From the NCBI RefSeq assembly GCF_018294505.1, contig NC_057807.1, forward strand, positions 172,771,498 to 172,835,497: a stretch of 64,000 nucleotides of DNA. Reading direction: 5' to 3'. Positions 44,573 through 53,898 of this stretch are shown one piece after another (positions within the stretch are counted from its first letter, which is position 1; each line of letters starts with the position of its first letter). This DNA comes from Triticum aestivum (Eukaryota > Streptophyta > Magnoliopsida > Poales > Poaceae). The notes beneath the pieces were generated by a model. That model searched no databases and was not told where the DNA came from. It worked only from the letters and a program-made list of their open reading frames with translations. The position numbers were made by a program, and so were the translations under genes.

Positions 44573-45907
44573 TGTAAGTGCATCTAGTGCCACCCCTAGT
44601 TGGTTTTGGAGTATTGACGACAAATTTGGTTGAGGGACTAATGCGTTTGTGAGAATTGCAGGATAACGCAGGTAGTGTCCCTCATTGATTCGGTTTACCT
44701 ACCGGAGATGACCCCTAAAAATGTATGAAGACATTGACGACAATGGTGGTATGTGAAGATATTCATATTGAAGACTATGACATGAGAAGACATTGAGTGA
44801 AGACTATGGAGCGCGAAGACTGTGTCGTTTCGTTGTTTCCTTTTCTTCTTTGTTGAGTCATAGGAACCACCGTACTGTTAAGTGGGGTCCAAGTGAACAA
44901 AGTCAGAATGACTGAAGTGATGCTCAACCCAAATCCTATGTCTTCGAGCGAAGACAATGAGAGCAAATCTTATCCAGAGCTGGATGAGTCAGCTTTGCTT
45001 GTAGCCCAAGTAAAGTTGCCGTGTGTGTTTGAAATCTGACCGTTGGAACACGTGTCAGTTCCTTAGTGACCCAGGGTCATTTCGGACATATCAGGTCGGG
45101 TTGCCTAGTGGCTATAAATAGCCCACCCCCTACACCATAAATTGGTGGCTGCTCAGAGTTAGTGCACGGCTTTTGTCGTTTGAGAGCAACCCACCTCGAA
45201 GCCTTTGAGAGAGAGAAATCCTTGCGAGGACAAAGCCCAAACACCCAGAGCCAAAGAGTGTTAGGCATCACTGAAGTCTTTCTGTCTGTGTGACCTGAAG
45301 ACTTATTACACTTGAGGACTGTGAATCCTCCAGCCGGTTAGGCGTCGCGTTCTGAGCATCCAAGAGTCATTGTGGATCGCCGGTGAACGAAGTCTGTGAA
45401 GGTTCGGAAGTCTACCTTGAAGACTTACCAGAGTGATTGGGCGAGGACTGTGTGTCCTTAGCTCAAGGGGAATAAGGTGAAGACGCGGTCTTCTGAGTTG
45501 AATCTCAGCCTCCCTAACCAGACGTACAGTTGTCACAGCAACTGGAACTGGTCCAACAAATCCTGTGTCTTCAACAAGTGACTGGTTCTATCCTCTCCCT
45601 CCCTTTACTTAGAGTTTGTCTTTGTGAAGTCATTGCCTATTTGCCGTACCTGTTTGACTTCATTGCTTGACTACTATCGTTGGTCGGCTTCATACTATCT
45701 TCCATCCTGATCCTTACTACTAAGTTGCTATTAGTCTTTGTACTTTCACATTATTGCATACTTGACTATGGTTTGCTTGTTGTAGTTTATCTTCCGCTGC
45801 ATATCAATTAGGTCATTTCTATTGTTTGTCTTTGAAACTTCCACGTTTTGAAGACTTTCATAAAAATCACCTATTCACCCCCCTCTAGTCGATAACTAGC
45901 ACTTTCA
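44573..45907 (+). repeat. 3' LTR of the Copia element
   Basis: Begins TGTAAGTGCATCTAGTGCC and ends ACTAGCACTTTCA, collinear with the 5' LTR with scattered substitutions and a few single-base indels. TATA box at 45112-45121. Confidence 0.95.
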
Positions 45908-46086
45908 TATATCACTATATTTTTACATCAGCATGTATTTTGTTAATCAACGTGAATCCAACCTTTATCTGATCTAAATTTAGTTGAAGCAAAATGTATG
46001 ATTAAAGGCCACAATGTTGATTTTTGTAAGGAAAACCGCCTGGTAGTTTTGCATCCTGAGCTGCATGAGTGTCCTATCTCATATCA
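45908..46086 (+). repeat. Exon-bearing tandem duplication, left copy (3' part, after the Copia insertion)
   Basis: Continues the copy interrupted at 31066: TATATCACTATATTTTTACA through CGCCTGGTAGTTTTGCAT to CTCATATCA. Collinear with 46779-46943 of the right copy. Confidence 0.88.
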
Positions 46087-46173
46087 GTGGGTTTGAATAC
46101 TTTGGTTCTGCAGTGGGTTTTTCAGTGTTTTTTTACTGTGTTGTCCTGTCGTATCCCTAGCTCTTACCTCGTA

Positions 46174-46270
46174 CTCCCTCCGTCCGGATTAAATGTCACA
46201 GAAATGGATAAAACTGGATGTATCTAGAACTGAAATACACCTAGACCCATTTATTTCCGGATGGACGGAA
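46174..46270. mobile_element. Short Stowaway-like MITE (right copy)
   Basis: CTCCCTCCGTCCGGATTA at the left, CCGGATGGACGGAA at the right, TA on both flanks (46172-46173, 46271-46272). Better preserved than the left-copy counterpart at 30452-30550. Confidence 0.8.
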
Positions 46271-46402
46271 TACATGTCAATATGGCATGTCTTTCTATTC
46301 TTCAATACCTATTCCATCTCTGTTGTAGCATGTTTTATAACTGAATCACCATTCTTCTATATAAGGCATGCAAGGGGAAGACGGCTATGTTAGAATCTGC
46401 AG

Positions 46403-46587
46403 GGTTACAAACCAGGTCTTTCCAAAAGATCCAAACGCCAGGAGATAATAAACCAACTCCATTTTTCATAGAAACTGCTCCAGCACAGAGAAACCCAACT
46501 CCCACTGATAATAAGCAGATTCCAGTGGCCAAAGAACTAGTCCGCTCCAGTCCAGCAAAAGAATGTCAACTCCATTATAAGAAGCGT
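46403..46587 (+). pseudogene. Exon relic, right copy of the duplicated exon pair (first exon)
   Basis: Acceptor CTGCAG, donor CGT/GTGCGT. Reads LQTRSFQKIQTPGDNKPTPF and on through AQRNPTPTDNKQIPVAKELV, ending YKKR. Same frame and length as 30685-30869. Pro/Thr-rich and basic, with no recognised domain. Confidence 0.55.
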
Positions 46588-46665
46588 GTGCGTATCCTCG
46601 CATCATGAAATTTTATAGCATTCTGATCATATTTTCTACATGTTTCTTACCCATTTCTCTTTTAG

Positions 46666-46755
46666 AAAATAAGGTTAAACAATAGAAGATTTCCTCAATT
46701 GGGATCGTATTCGAGGAAAATATCTTGCGGGAATTCTCTATGCTCCAATAATGAT
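46666..46755 (+). pseudogene. Exon relic, right copy of the duplicated exon pair (second exon)
   Basis: 90 bp between TTTTAG and GTAAGT, phase 0. Reads KIRLNNRRFPQLGSYSRKIS, ending LCSNND. Conserved length and splice sites relative to 30948-31037 support a real exon, although the protein replacements are many. Confidence 0.55.
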
Positions 46756-47155
46756 GTAAGTACCTATTGTATATCACTATATTTTTACATCAACATGTAT
46801 TTTGTTAATCGGCGTGAATCTAACCTTTATCTGATCTAAAATTAGTTGTAGCAAAATGTTAAAGGCGCCAATGTTGATTTTTGTAAGGAAAACCGCCTGG
46901 TAGTTTTGCATACTGAGCTGCATGAATGTACTATCTCATATCACGCACATTACTAAATTTTAGTGCTTCTCTGGTTGCCCATTCATTCATTGTGTCAATG
47001 TTGCTTTCGTACTACCTTACCTGGCTGATGATAACTGTGCCATATTGTGTTAATTTGGTGTAGGCTAGTTGCCCAAATGTTTGTTGTGTCAATGTTGCTT
47101 TCCTATTATCTGACTTGGCCAATGATAACAATGCTAGTGTGTTAATTTTGTGCAG

Positions 47156-47582
47156 GCTGCTGAAGGTAAGAAGACAAACTCTGAAAACAGCAAGGCAACC
47201 CCATTGTTTCTTTCCAGTAAATCTAGGCCAGGTAATATGGCAAGAACTCATGATTAATCTGTTTGGTTCCCGTCCTAATTTATGTTATGATGCATTGGTT
47301 GAGACACTCTCCACTATCAATAATACAAGCCTGCCAAAATCGCCACCTGAATGTGTTCAGTATCCTCTGTCTCGAATGCAACGGAATAAATGTATGTTTG
47401 TGAACCAATTAAAGGCTGAAGCAATGATGGAAACGGTGGATGAATCATAGGTGCAGAGTCGTGTGACACAACAACTGATCAATGTTTTCAGAGACAGTGT
47501 AGCAAAGCAGCAAGAACTTGCCCACATGCTTATGGGCGTCATCTGTGCTGAGGTTGCAGATTGTGACATTGTAGATGGTTAG
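47156..47582 (+). pseudogene. Last exon(s) of the degenerate gene, with a frame change and an in-frame stop
   Basis: Acceptor TTTTGTGCAG, joining in phase 0 to the previous exon: AAEGKKTNSENSKATPLFLS, then the frame hits TAA. A second frame carries the sense onward: PNLCYDALVETLSTINNTSL, NQLKAEAMMETVDES, TAG at 47448-47450, then VQSRVTQQLINVFRDSVAKQ and HMLMGVICAEVADCDIVDG to TAG 47580-47582. Either a small intron (possible donor GTAATA at 47232) or an indel links the two frames. The C-terminal part looks helical. It lies just inside the CACTA terminal region, so it may be that element's second, TnpA-like gene. Function is not shown by sequence. Confidence 0.5.
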
Positions 47583-47789
47583 GTTCTGCTCATTTATTTG
47601 TACTGGCATCAATCTTTGATTGCCCAGTGGATGTAATTTCCTGTAATATATGTTGGATGTGCAACCTTATTCCCTGTATGTCGTACCTTTGCTTGATCGG
47701 TTTTGGTCCTGTGCATAATTGCTCGTCGTAATGGGCTCGAATTATCTAATTTAGCCTAAAGACATGTATGAACTTTAGTGGGCCCATTA

Positions 47790-48680
47790 AGTTAGTGGGC
47801 CGTTACTAGGCCGAAAGTTAATGGTCGACCCTCTTAGCTCCCGGGTCGTTAACGGGCCGACATCGAAGCGGGCAACAAGTGGCCCCAATTTATTTCACGG
47901 GTCGTTAACAGGCCGTTACTAAATTTGGGCTACATATGGCCCAACTATACTGTAGGCCTTTAGCAGGCCGAAAGAGACAGCGGGCTTGTACTGGACCATG
48001 AAGACCATGGGCTGCTAAGAGGCCGAAAGTCAGGTCATATTGTAAATGGCCCAACTGTATTGCGGGCCTTTAGCAGGCCGAAAGAGAAACCGGACTGGTA
48101 TTGGACCATGAAGGGCATGGGCCGTTAAAAGGCGAAAACTAAGGTCCGACTACAAATGGCCCAACTCATTTATGGTCCTTTAATGGGCCGAAAGGCACAC
48201 AGTGCCGGGAATTGGCCCAACACTTAAATGGGTCGCTAAAAGGCCAAAACTCAGGTCCGACTACAAATGGCCCAACTGATTTATGGGCCGTCAACAGGCT
48301 GAAAGTGACACCAGGCCAGAAATTGGCCCAACACTTAAATGGGCCGCTAAAAGGCCGAAACTCAGGTCCGACAACAAATGGCCCATCAGATTTATGGGCC
48401 GTCAACAGGCTGAAAGACACACCGGGCCAGAAATTAGCCCAACATTTAAGTGGGTCGCTAAAAGGCCGAAAGATGTACATCCTGAAAATTGGCCCATCCA
48501 TTAAATGGGCCGTTAACAGGCTGAAATCTCATCGGGCCGATATTGAGCACAAATATATAGCAGGCTGTTAACGGGCTCGAACTGACAATGGGCTGCAATG
48601 GTGTCAAATCTTTAACGGGTCGTTGATGGGCCAAATTGACACATCTTGTATGGGCCATGGGCTTAAATGGACCTGACACA
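47790..48680 (+). repeat. CACTA subterminal array, 111-bp units
   Basis: The anchor TAARAGGCC (or TTAACAGGCC) recurs at about 47905, 48016, 48126, 48237, 48348 and 48459, spaced 110-111 bp. Each unit holds several GGGCCGTTAA/GGCCGAAA/GGCCCAA submotifs, so it has inner symmetry. Subterminal arrays of this kind bind the TnpA-type protein in CACTA elements. The ORF at 48212-48571 arises because 111 is a multiple of three. Confidence 0.85.
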
Positions 48681-49160
48681 AGTAGGTCTTATATGGGCTA
48701 GCCTGCTAATTTTTACTGGGCCGGCCTTTTTCACCGGAATGGGCCACTGTTGGGCCGTGCCACGTGTCGACCTATCATAGGCGCCTCCTGTCCAATGAGT
48801 GGATGACATCTGTCCCAACAGTGAGGCAACACGTGTTTCCTGCGGCCAATGATGATTTTACACGTGGAAAATCCCCATTGGTCCGGGCTGTTAATGGGTT
48901 ATCGGATCCAAAACCGGACCCGATAGCTTAACGACGTTCCGTTATGGTGGATGCCACGTGTTGGTCACCCTTGACGAAAGCACTTCTGTGACGCGCGATT
49001 TATTGTCATGGAAGTGGACACTTCCGTGATGATAATTTTGGTAATGTCATGGAACACTTCTACGACAACACATGTATGACTATCTTGATTCTGTCATAAA
49101 ATTGTCATGGATGTACATCCATGACAAAAAACGCGACCTAATGTGACAAACATGTATCAT

Positions 49161-49186
49161 CACGGAAGTGTATTTTTTTTGTAGTG
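49161..49186 (-). other. CACTA terminal inverted repeat (right)
   Basis: On the minus strand it starts CACTACAAAAAAAATACACT. The three bases after it are AGA, the potential target duplication, which cannot be verified without the other end. Confidence 0.75.
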
Positions 49187-50575
49187 AGAAGACATGGAGT
49201 TGAAGTCAGAGACGCAACGAGGCGTCCACGAGGTAGGAGGGTGCGCCCAGGGGGGTAGGCACGCCCCCACCCTCGTGGGCCCCTTGTAGCTCCACTGACC
49301 TAGTTCTTTCGTTTATATATACTCTTATACCCTAAAAACATCAGGGGGAGCCATGAACCCACTTTTCCACCGCCGCAACCTTCTGTACCCGTGAGATCCC
49401 ATCTTGGGGCCTTTTCCGGCAATCTTTCGGAGAGGGGATCGATCACAGAGGGCTTCTACATCAACACCAATGCCTCTCCGATGAAGCGTGAGTAGTTTAC
49501 CACAGACCTTAGTTATTAGCTAGATGGCTTCTTCTCTCTCTTTGATTCTCAATACAAAGTACTCCTTGATGTTTTTGGAGATCTATTCGATGTAATATTC
49601 TTTTGCGGTGTGCTTGCCGAGATTCGATGAATTGTGGATTTATGATCAAGATTATCTATGAATATTATTTGGTTCTTATCTGAATTATTATACGCATGAT
49701 TTGATATCTTTGCAGGTCTCTTCGAATTATCGGTTTAGTTTGGCCTACTGGATTGATCTTTCTTGCCATGGGAGAAGTGCTTAGCTTTGGGTTCAATCTA
49801 GCGGTGTCCTTTCCCAGTGACAATAGGGGCAGCAAGGCACATATTGTATTGTTGCCATTGAGGATAAAAGGATGGGGTTTATATCATGTTGCTTGAGTTT
49901 ATCCCTCTACATCATGTCATCTTACTTAATGTGTTACTCCATTTTTATGAACTTAATACTCTAGATGCATGCTGGATAGAGGTCGATGTGTGGACTTATA
50001 GTAGTAGATGCAGGCAAGAGTCGGTCTACTTGACACGGATGTGATGCCTATATTCATGATCATTGCCTTAGATGTCATCATAATTATGCGCTTTTCTATC
50101 AATTGCTCGGCAGTAATTTGTTCACCCACCGTAATACATGCTATCTCGAGAGAAGCCACTAGTGAAACCTATGGCCCTCGGGTCTCTTTTCCATTATATT
50201 AAAGTCTCTTTTCCATATTATCGAATCTCGTTTACTATTTTGCAATCTTTACTTTCCAATCTATACAACAAAATACCAAAAATATTTACCTTACTAACTT
50301 TATTAGATCTCACTTTTTGCGAGTGACCGTAAAGGGATTGACAACCCCTTTATCGTGTTGGTTGCAAGTTCTCGATTGTTTGTGCATGTATTCGGTGACT
50401 TGTACGTCGTCTCCTACTGGATTGATACCTTGGTTCTCAAACAACAACAACAACAACAACAAAGCCTTTAGTCCCAAGCAACCTTGGTTCTCAAAACTGA
50501 GGGAAATACTTATGCTACTTTGCTGCATCACACTTTCCTCTTCAAGGTAAACCAACGCAAGCTCAAGAGGTAGCA
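49187..50575 (+). mobile_element. 5'-truncated LTR of an Athila/Fatima-like Gypsy element
   Basis: Begins abruptly at the CACTA terminus inside the LTR. GC-rich leader with GTGGGCCCC, TATA-like TTTATATAT at 49312-49320, long R/U5 part, end CTCAAGAGGTAGCA at 50575. By comparison with LTR families of this type recalled from memory, a few hundred bases of U3 are missing, consistent with the CACTA having inserted there. A CAA triplet run lies at 50440-50462. Confidence 0.8.
50440..50462 (+). repeat. AAC/CAA trinucleotide microsatellite within the LTR
   Basis: About seven CAA units following TTGGTTCTCAAA; the phrase TTGGTTCTCAAA is repeated after it (50484), suggesting slippage or a small duplication. 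Confidence 0.85.
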
Positions 50576-50586
50576 AGAAGGATTTC

Positions 50587-50604
50587 TGGTGCCGTTGCCG
50601 GGGA
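50587..50604 (+). other. Primer binding site of the Athila/Fatima-like element
   Basis: TGGTGCCGTTGCCGGGGA, complementary to plant tRNA-Asp with one mismatch, eleven bases after the LTR end. Confidence 0.85.
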
Positions 50605-50806
50605 GATCACCAAGTCAAGCCATACCAAGTACCCATCATAAACTCTTGTCCCTTGCATTATATTATTCGCCATTCGCCTCTCGTTTTCCTCTCCCCCACT
50701 TCTAAAACGATTTTTGAAAACCTTTGCCTTTCCTACGCCCCTCTTCCATTCGTCTCTTCTCGCTTGCTTCTTGTGTGCTTGTGTGTTGGATTGATTGCTT
50801 GTCACG

Positions 50807-52597
50807 ATGGCTCAAGATAATACTAAATTGTGTGACTTCTCCAATACTAACAACAATGATTTTATTAGCACTCCGATTGCTCCTACTACCGATGCTGAAT
50901 CTTGTGAAATTAACACCGCTTTGTTGAATCTTGTTACGAAAGATCAAATTTCTGGCCTTCCTAGTGAAGATACATCTAAACAACTTTGTTGATTTGTGGG
51001 ATATGCAAAAGAAGAAAGATGTGGATAATGATATTGCTAAATTGAAGCTATTTTTGTTTTCGCTTAGAGATCATGCTAAAAGTTGGTTCTCTTCTTTGCC
51101 TAAAAATAGTATCGATTCATGAAATAAGTGCAAAGATGCTTTTATCTCTAAGTATTTTCCTCCCGCTAAGATCATCTCCCTTAGGAACTATATTATGAAT
51201 TTTAAGAACTTGATCATGAGCATGTTGCACAAGCTTGGGAGAGGATGAAATTATTGATACGTAATTGCCCTACACATGGTTTGAATTTGTGGATGATTAT
51301 ACAAATTTTTTATGCCGGATTGAATTTTGTTTCTAGAAATCTTTTAGATTCGGCCGCGGGAGGCACTTTTATGGAAATCCTTTCAGGAGAGGCTACTAAC
51401 CTCCTAGATAATATTATGGTTAATTATTTTCAATGGCACACCAAAAGATCCACTAGTAAAAAGGTTCGTGTGATTGAAGAGATTAATGTTTTGAATGGAA
51501 AGATGGATGACTTATGAAATTGTTTGCTAATAAAAGTGTTTCTTCTGATCCTAATGATATGCCTTTGTCCACTTTGATTGAGAATAATAATGAATCCATG
51601 GATGTGAATTTTGTTGGTAGGAACAATTTTTGTAAGAACGCGTATAGAGGCAATTTTAATCCTAGGCCGTTTCCTAGTAATTCCTCTAATAATTAAGATA
51701 ATTCCTACAACCACTCTTATGGAAATTTTAATAAGATGCCCTCTGATTTTGAGAATAGTGTTAAAGAATTTATGAGTTTGCAAAATAGTTTCAATGCTTT
51801 GGTTGAAGAAAAATTTCTTAAGATTGATGAGTTGGCTAAGAACATGGATAGAATTTCTCTTGATGTTAATTCTTTGAAACTTAGATCTATTCCACCTAAG
51901 CATTATATCAATGAGTCTCTCAAAGCCATGAGAATTTCCATTGGTGAGTGCAAAGAAAGAACCGCTAGGAGGCGTGCTAAAAAAGATTGGTTTGTGAAAG
52001 CCGTTCTTCTAGTTTTCATGATAATAATGATGAAGATCTAAAGTGATTGATGTGAAACCTATTAGATCTTGGTTTTCGAATATGAATCTTGATAATGATG
52101 GGACCGGAGATGAGTCAACTTTAGGTAAAAGGCGTCCCAATAATTCGTAGTTTTTAGATCTAGATGCAAAAATTGATAAAAGTGGGATTGAAGAGGTGAA
52201 AACTTTATATAGCAATGGACCCACTATTTTGGATTTCAAGGGATTTAATTTTGATAATTGTTATGTAATAGATTGTATTTCCTTGTTGCAATCCATGTTA
52301 AATTCTCCTCATGCTTATAATCAAAATAAAGCTTTTACTAAACATATCGTTGATGCTTTGATGCAATCTTATGAAGAAAAGCTTGAACTAGAAGTTTCTA
52401 TCCCTAGGAAACTTTATGATGAGTGGGAACCTAATATTAAAATTAAGATTAAAGATTATGAATGTTATGCTTTCTATGATTTGGGTGCTAGTGTTTCCAT
52501 GATTCCAAAATCTTTATGCGATGTGCTAGGTTTCCGTGAATTTGATGATTGTTCTTTAACTTTGCATCTTACGGATTCCACCATTAATAAGCCTATG
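50807..52597 (+). pseudogene. gag: Athila-type gag-protease, decayed and cut by the Tat element
   Basis: ATG at 50807 (MAQDNTKLCDFSNTNNNDFI). The frame shifts near 50980 into NFVDLWDMQKKKDVDNDIAK and the capsid core SLRDHAKSWFSSLPKNSIDS. There a TGA (51120-51122) replaces Trp. Further shifts occur near 51205 and 51515, with TAA at 51694-51696. Later pieces include LLIRNCPTHGLNLWMIIQIF, NFVGRNNFCKNAYRGNFNPR and SVKEFMSLQNSFNALVEEKF. The protease part keeps DLGASVSMIPKSLCDVLGF (from about 52480), with the Athila-type DLGA(S) active-site motif. The frame is cut after KPM at 52597 by the LTR starting at 52598. At least five lesions make it non-functional. RT and integrase are not in the window. 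Confidence 0.88.
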
Positions 52598-53521
52598 TGT
52601 CGGGGAAACTGATCCACGAACACCTATGGGACCGGCGGACCGAGCCCCTTTCGGTTCGGCGAGGGGCGGAGATCGCACGAAGAGCAGATCGAGGCGAAGC
52701 ACACGAGCAGTTTACCCGGCTTCGGAGCTCTCCGAAGAGATACTACTCCTACTGCTGCATGTCTGAGTATATTGAGTTCTTGCTCGGGAGCGCTGAATGC
52801 TACAGTAGACTCTAGCTGCTAACGAGACCGAGCGTGAGTGTGTTTCTGGCTTCGAACCTTTCGAACCCCCCTCTACGTTGCGCGTGGGCCTCCTTTTATA
52901 TGCTCAAGGGGTCACCGACAGGTGGCAACGTAGGCAAGGGCAAAAATGGAAAGGTGTTGCGGTTGGTACAACTACCTGTACAGTGTATCATACCTAACCC
53001 TGACGGCAGGGGAAAAAAGCATTAAATGCCCGTCTGCGTCACCCAAATAGTGCAGAAAGGGACCGTTAGGGGTGCCACCGCTTGCCACGATGGCAATCTT
53101 GTCAGCGCCGCTTGCCACCGCGCACCGCTGGCTACACAGCCTCTTGCCACGCGCGCCTGGAAAGGCCCCAGGGCGACACGTTGGTGGATATGCTGGAGCG
53201 TGGGCACAGAGTGGTAGCTTGCTGCAGCAAGCGCCTTGCCGTGGTCGTTGTCTTGTCGCGTTCGGAAGCTTGTCGCTCACCGGGCCTTGCCGGGACGCGT
53301 GGCGCGTCGCGACAAGTTCCTTGAGATGCCTTGGTTGGCCTTCCCGGCAAGCTCCTCTTGCCGGGGCCTTGTCTCCTTGGCTTGAATACTTTGTTCTTGA
53401 ATGGCTCCAAATGAACCACGGAGGACCTTGGCGGTCACCCGGCAAGCCTTGCCGCGGGGTGCTGCGACTGCCCGTGCACAAGTTCGGGATACTAGGGTAC
53501 CCCTACTCTAGTACACCGACA
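52598..53521 (-). mobile_element. LTR of a Tat-type Gypsy element (minus orientation, its 3' LTR)
   Basis: 924 bp with ends TGTCGG...CCGACA. On the minus strand it reads TGTCGGTGTACTAGAGTAGG to GTTTCCCCGACA, with a TATA box CATATAAAA at 52902-52894 in the right sense. A G-rich tract (CCCAGGCCCGGGGGCTCC, minus, 53539-53522) directly precedes it and fits a PPT, so this is the 3' LTR of an element running right to left. That agrees with integrase on the minus strand. Bases left of it (CTATG) are one side of the target duplication; the other side is not in the window. Confidence 0.8.
52894..52901 (-). promoter_or_regulatory. TATA box of the Tat LTR
   Basis: TTTTATAT on the plus strand, ATATAAAA on the minus strand, inside the LTR and oriented with pol. 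Confidence 0.6.
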
Positions 53522-53729
53522 GGAGCCCCCGGGCCTGGGCTACACACGGTACCGAGCGCTGTTGGAACAGGCCCAAAACAGGGCACGGGCACGCGCGGCC
53601 TGGGTTACACCCTATCTTACTCCGTATCCACCGCGCCCTCCCTGAACGGCACGCGTCAAATGCGGCGTCGTGGGAGAGATTGTGGGTGGTTTCTTTATTC
53701 GCAAAGACGGAACGTCCGCCCCCTCCCTC

Positions 53730-53737
53730 TTTATAAG
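53730..53737 (+). promoter_or_regulatory. TATA box of the antisense ORF
   Basis: TTTATAAG in a CT-rich context, 162 bp upstream of the ATG at 53899. It lies inside the retroelement but is oriented opposite to gag-pol, so it could drive the antisense gene independently. Prediction only. Confidence 0.5.
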
Positions 53738-53898
53738 CAGGGGAAATAGGGGCAGTTCGCCCATCTCGCCGGTTGCTACTCCAACCTCAGAAATCTCCGC
53801 CGCTCCCCCCTTCTTCCCAAAGCTGAAAGAGAGCAGCGCTCCGCCCCCCATCGCCACCAGCACCACCAGCGCCGTCGATCTCCCCCACCACCTCCGCC

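Larger units (their letters stand above)
31067..45907 (+). mobile_element. Copia retrotransposon with an additional 3' ORF (Maximus/SIRE-like), 14.8 kb
   Basis: TG...CA LTRs of 1327 bp (31067-32393) and 1335 bp (44573-45907), flanked by TATAT on both sides (31062-31066, 45908-45912). The right copy of the surrounding duplication keeps the empty site (TGTATATCAC near 46782), which confirms the borders. Order: PBS for initiator tRNA-Met, gag, decayed linker, pol in the order PR-IN-RT-RH (Copia order), spacer, large third ORF, PPT, LTR. The LTRs are nearly identical by eye, so insertion is fairly recent, yet gag-pol linker and third ORF carry stops. Confidence 0.95.
46126..46943 (+). repeat. Exon-bearing tandem duplication, right copy (uninterrupted)
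   Basis: About 820 bp, collinear with 30400-31066 plus 45908-46086. It holds the same MITE, the same two exons and the unoccupied Copia target site. Divergence is modest (scattered substitutions). Confidence 0.9.
47583..49186. mobile_element. Right end of a CACTA transposon (Jorge-like), left end not found
   Basis: Ends GTAGTG at 49186, the reverse complement of CACTAC; inwards it reads CACTACAAAAAAAATACACT, typical of plant CACTA termini. Subterminal motif CACTTCCGTGATGATA at 49019-49034 is repeated in inverse at 49155-49170. Further inside is a 111-bp repeat array. The text resembles the Jorge family from memory. No CACTACAA left terminus was found in the window, so the element is truncated or starts outside. 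Its interior may include the exon relics at 29191-47582. Confidence 0.75.

Noticed and set aside
48212..48571. 119-codon plus-strand ORF (and 48166-48501 minus) in the CACTA array
   Set aside because: A 111-bp tandem repeat has a period divisible by three, so stop-free frames repeat themselves. The product is only the repeat translated.
53522..53545. A primer binding site after the LTR at 52598-53521 in plus orientation
   Set aside because: No tRNA complement is seen there. The G-rich tract on the minus strand, the TATA box direction and the integrase strand all fit a 3' LTR of a minus-oriented element.
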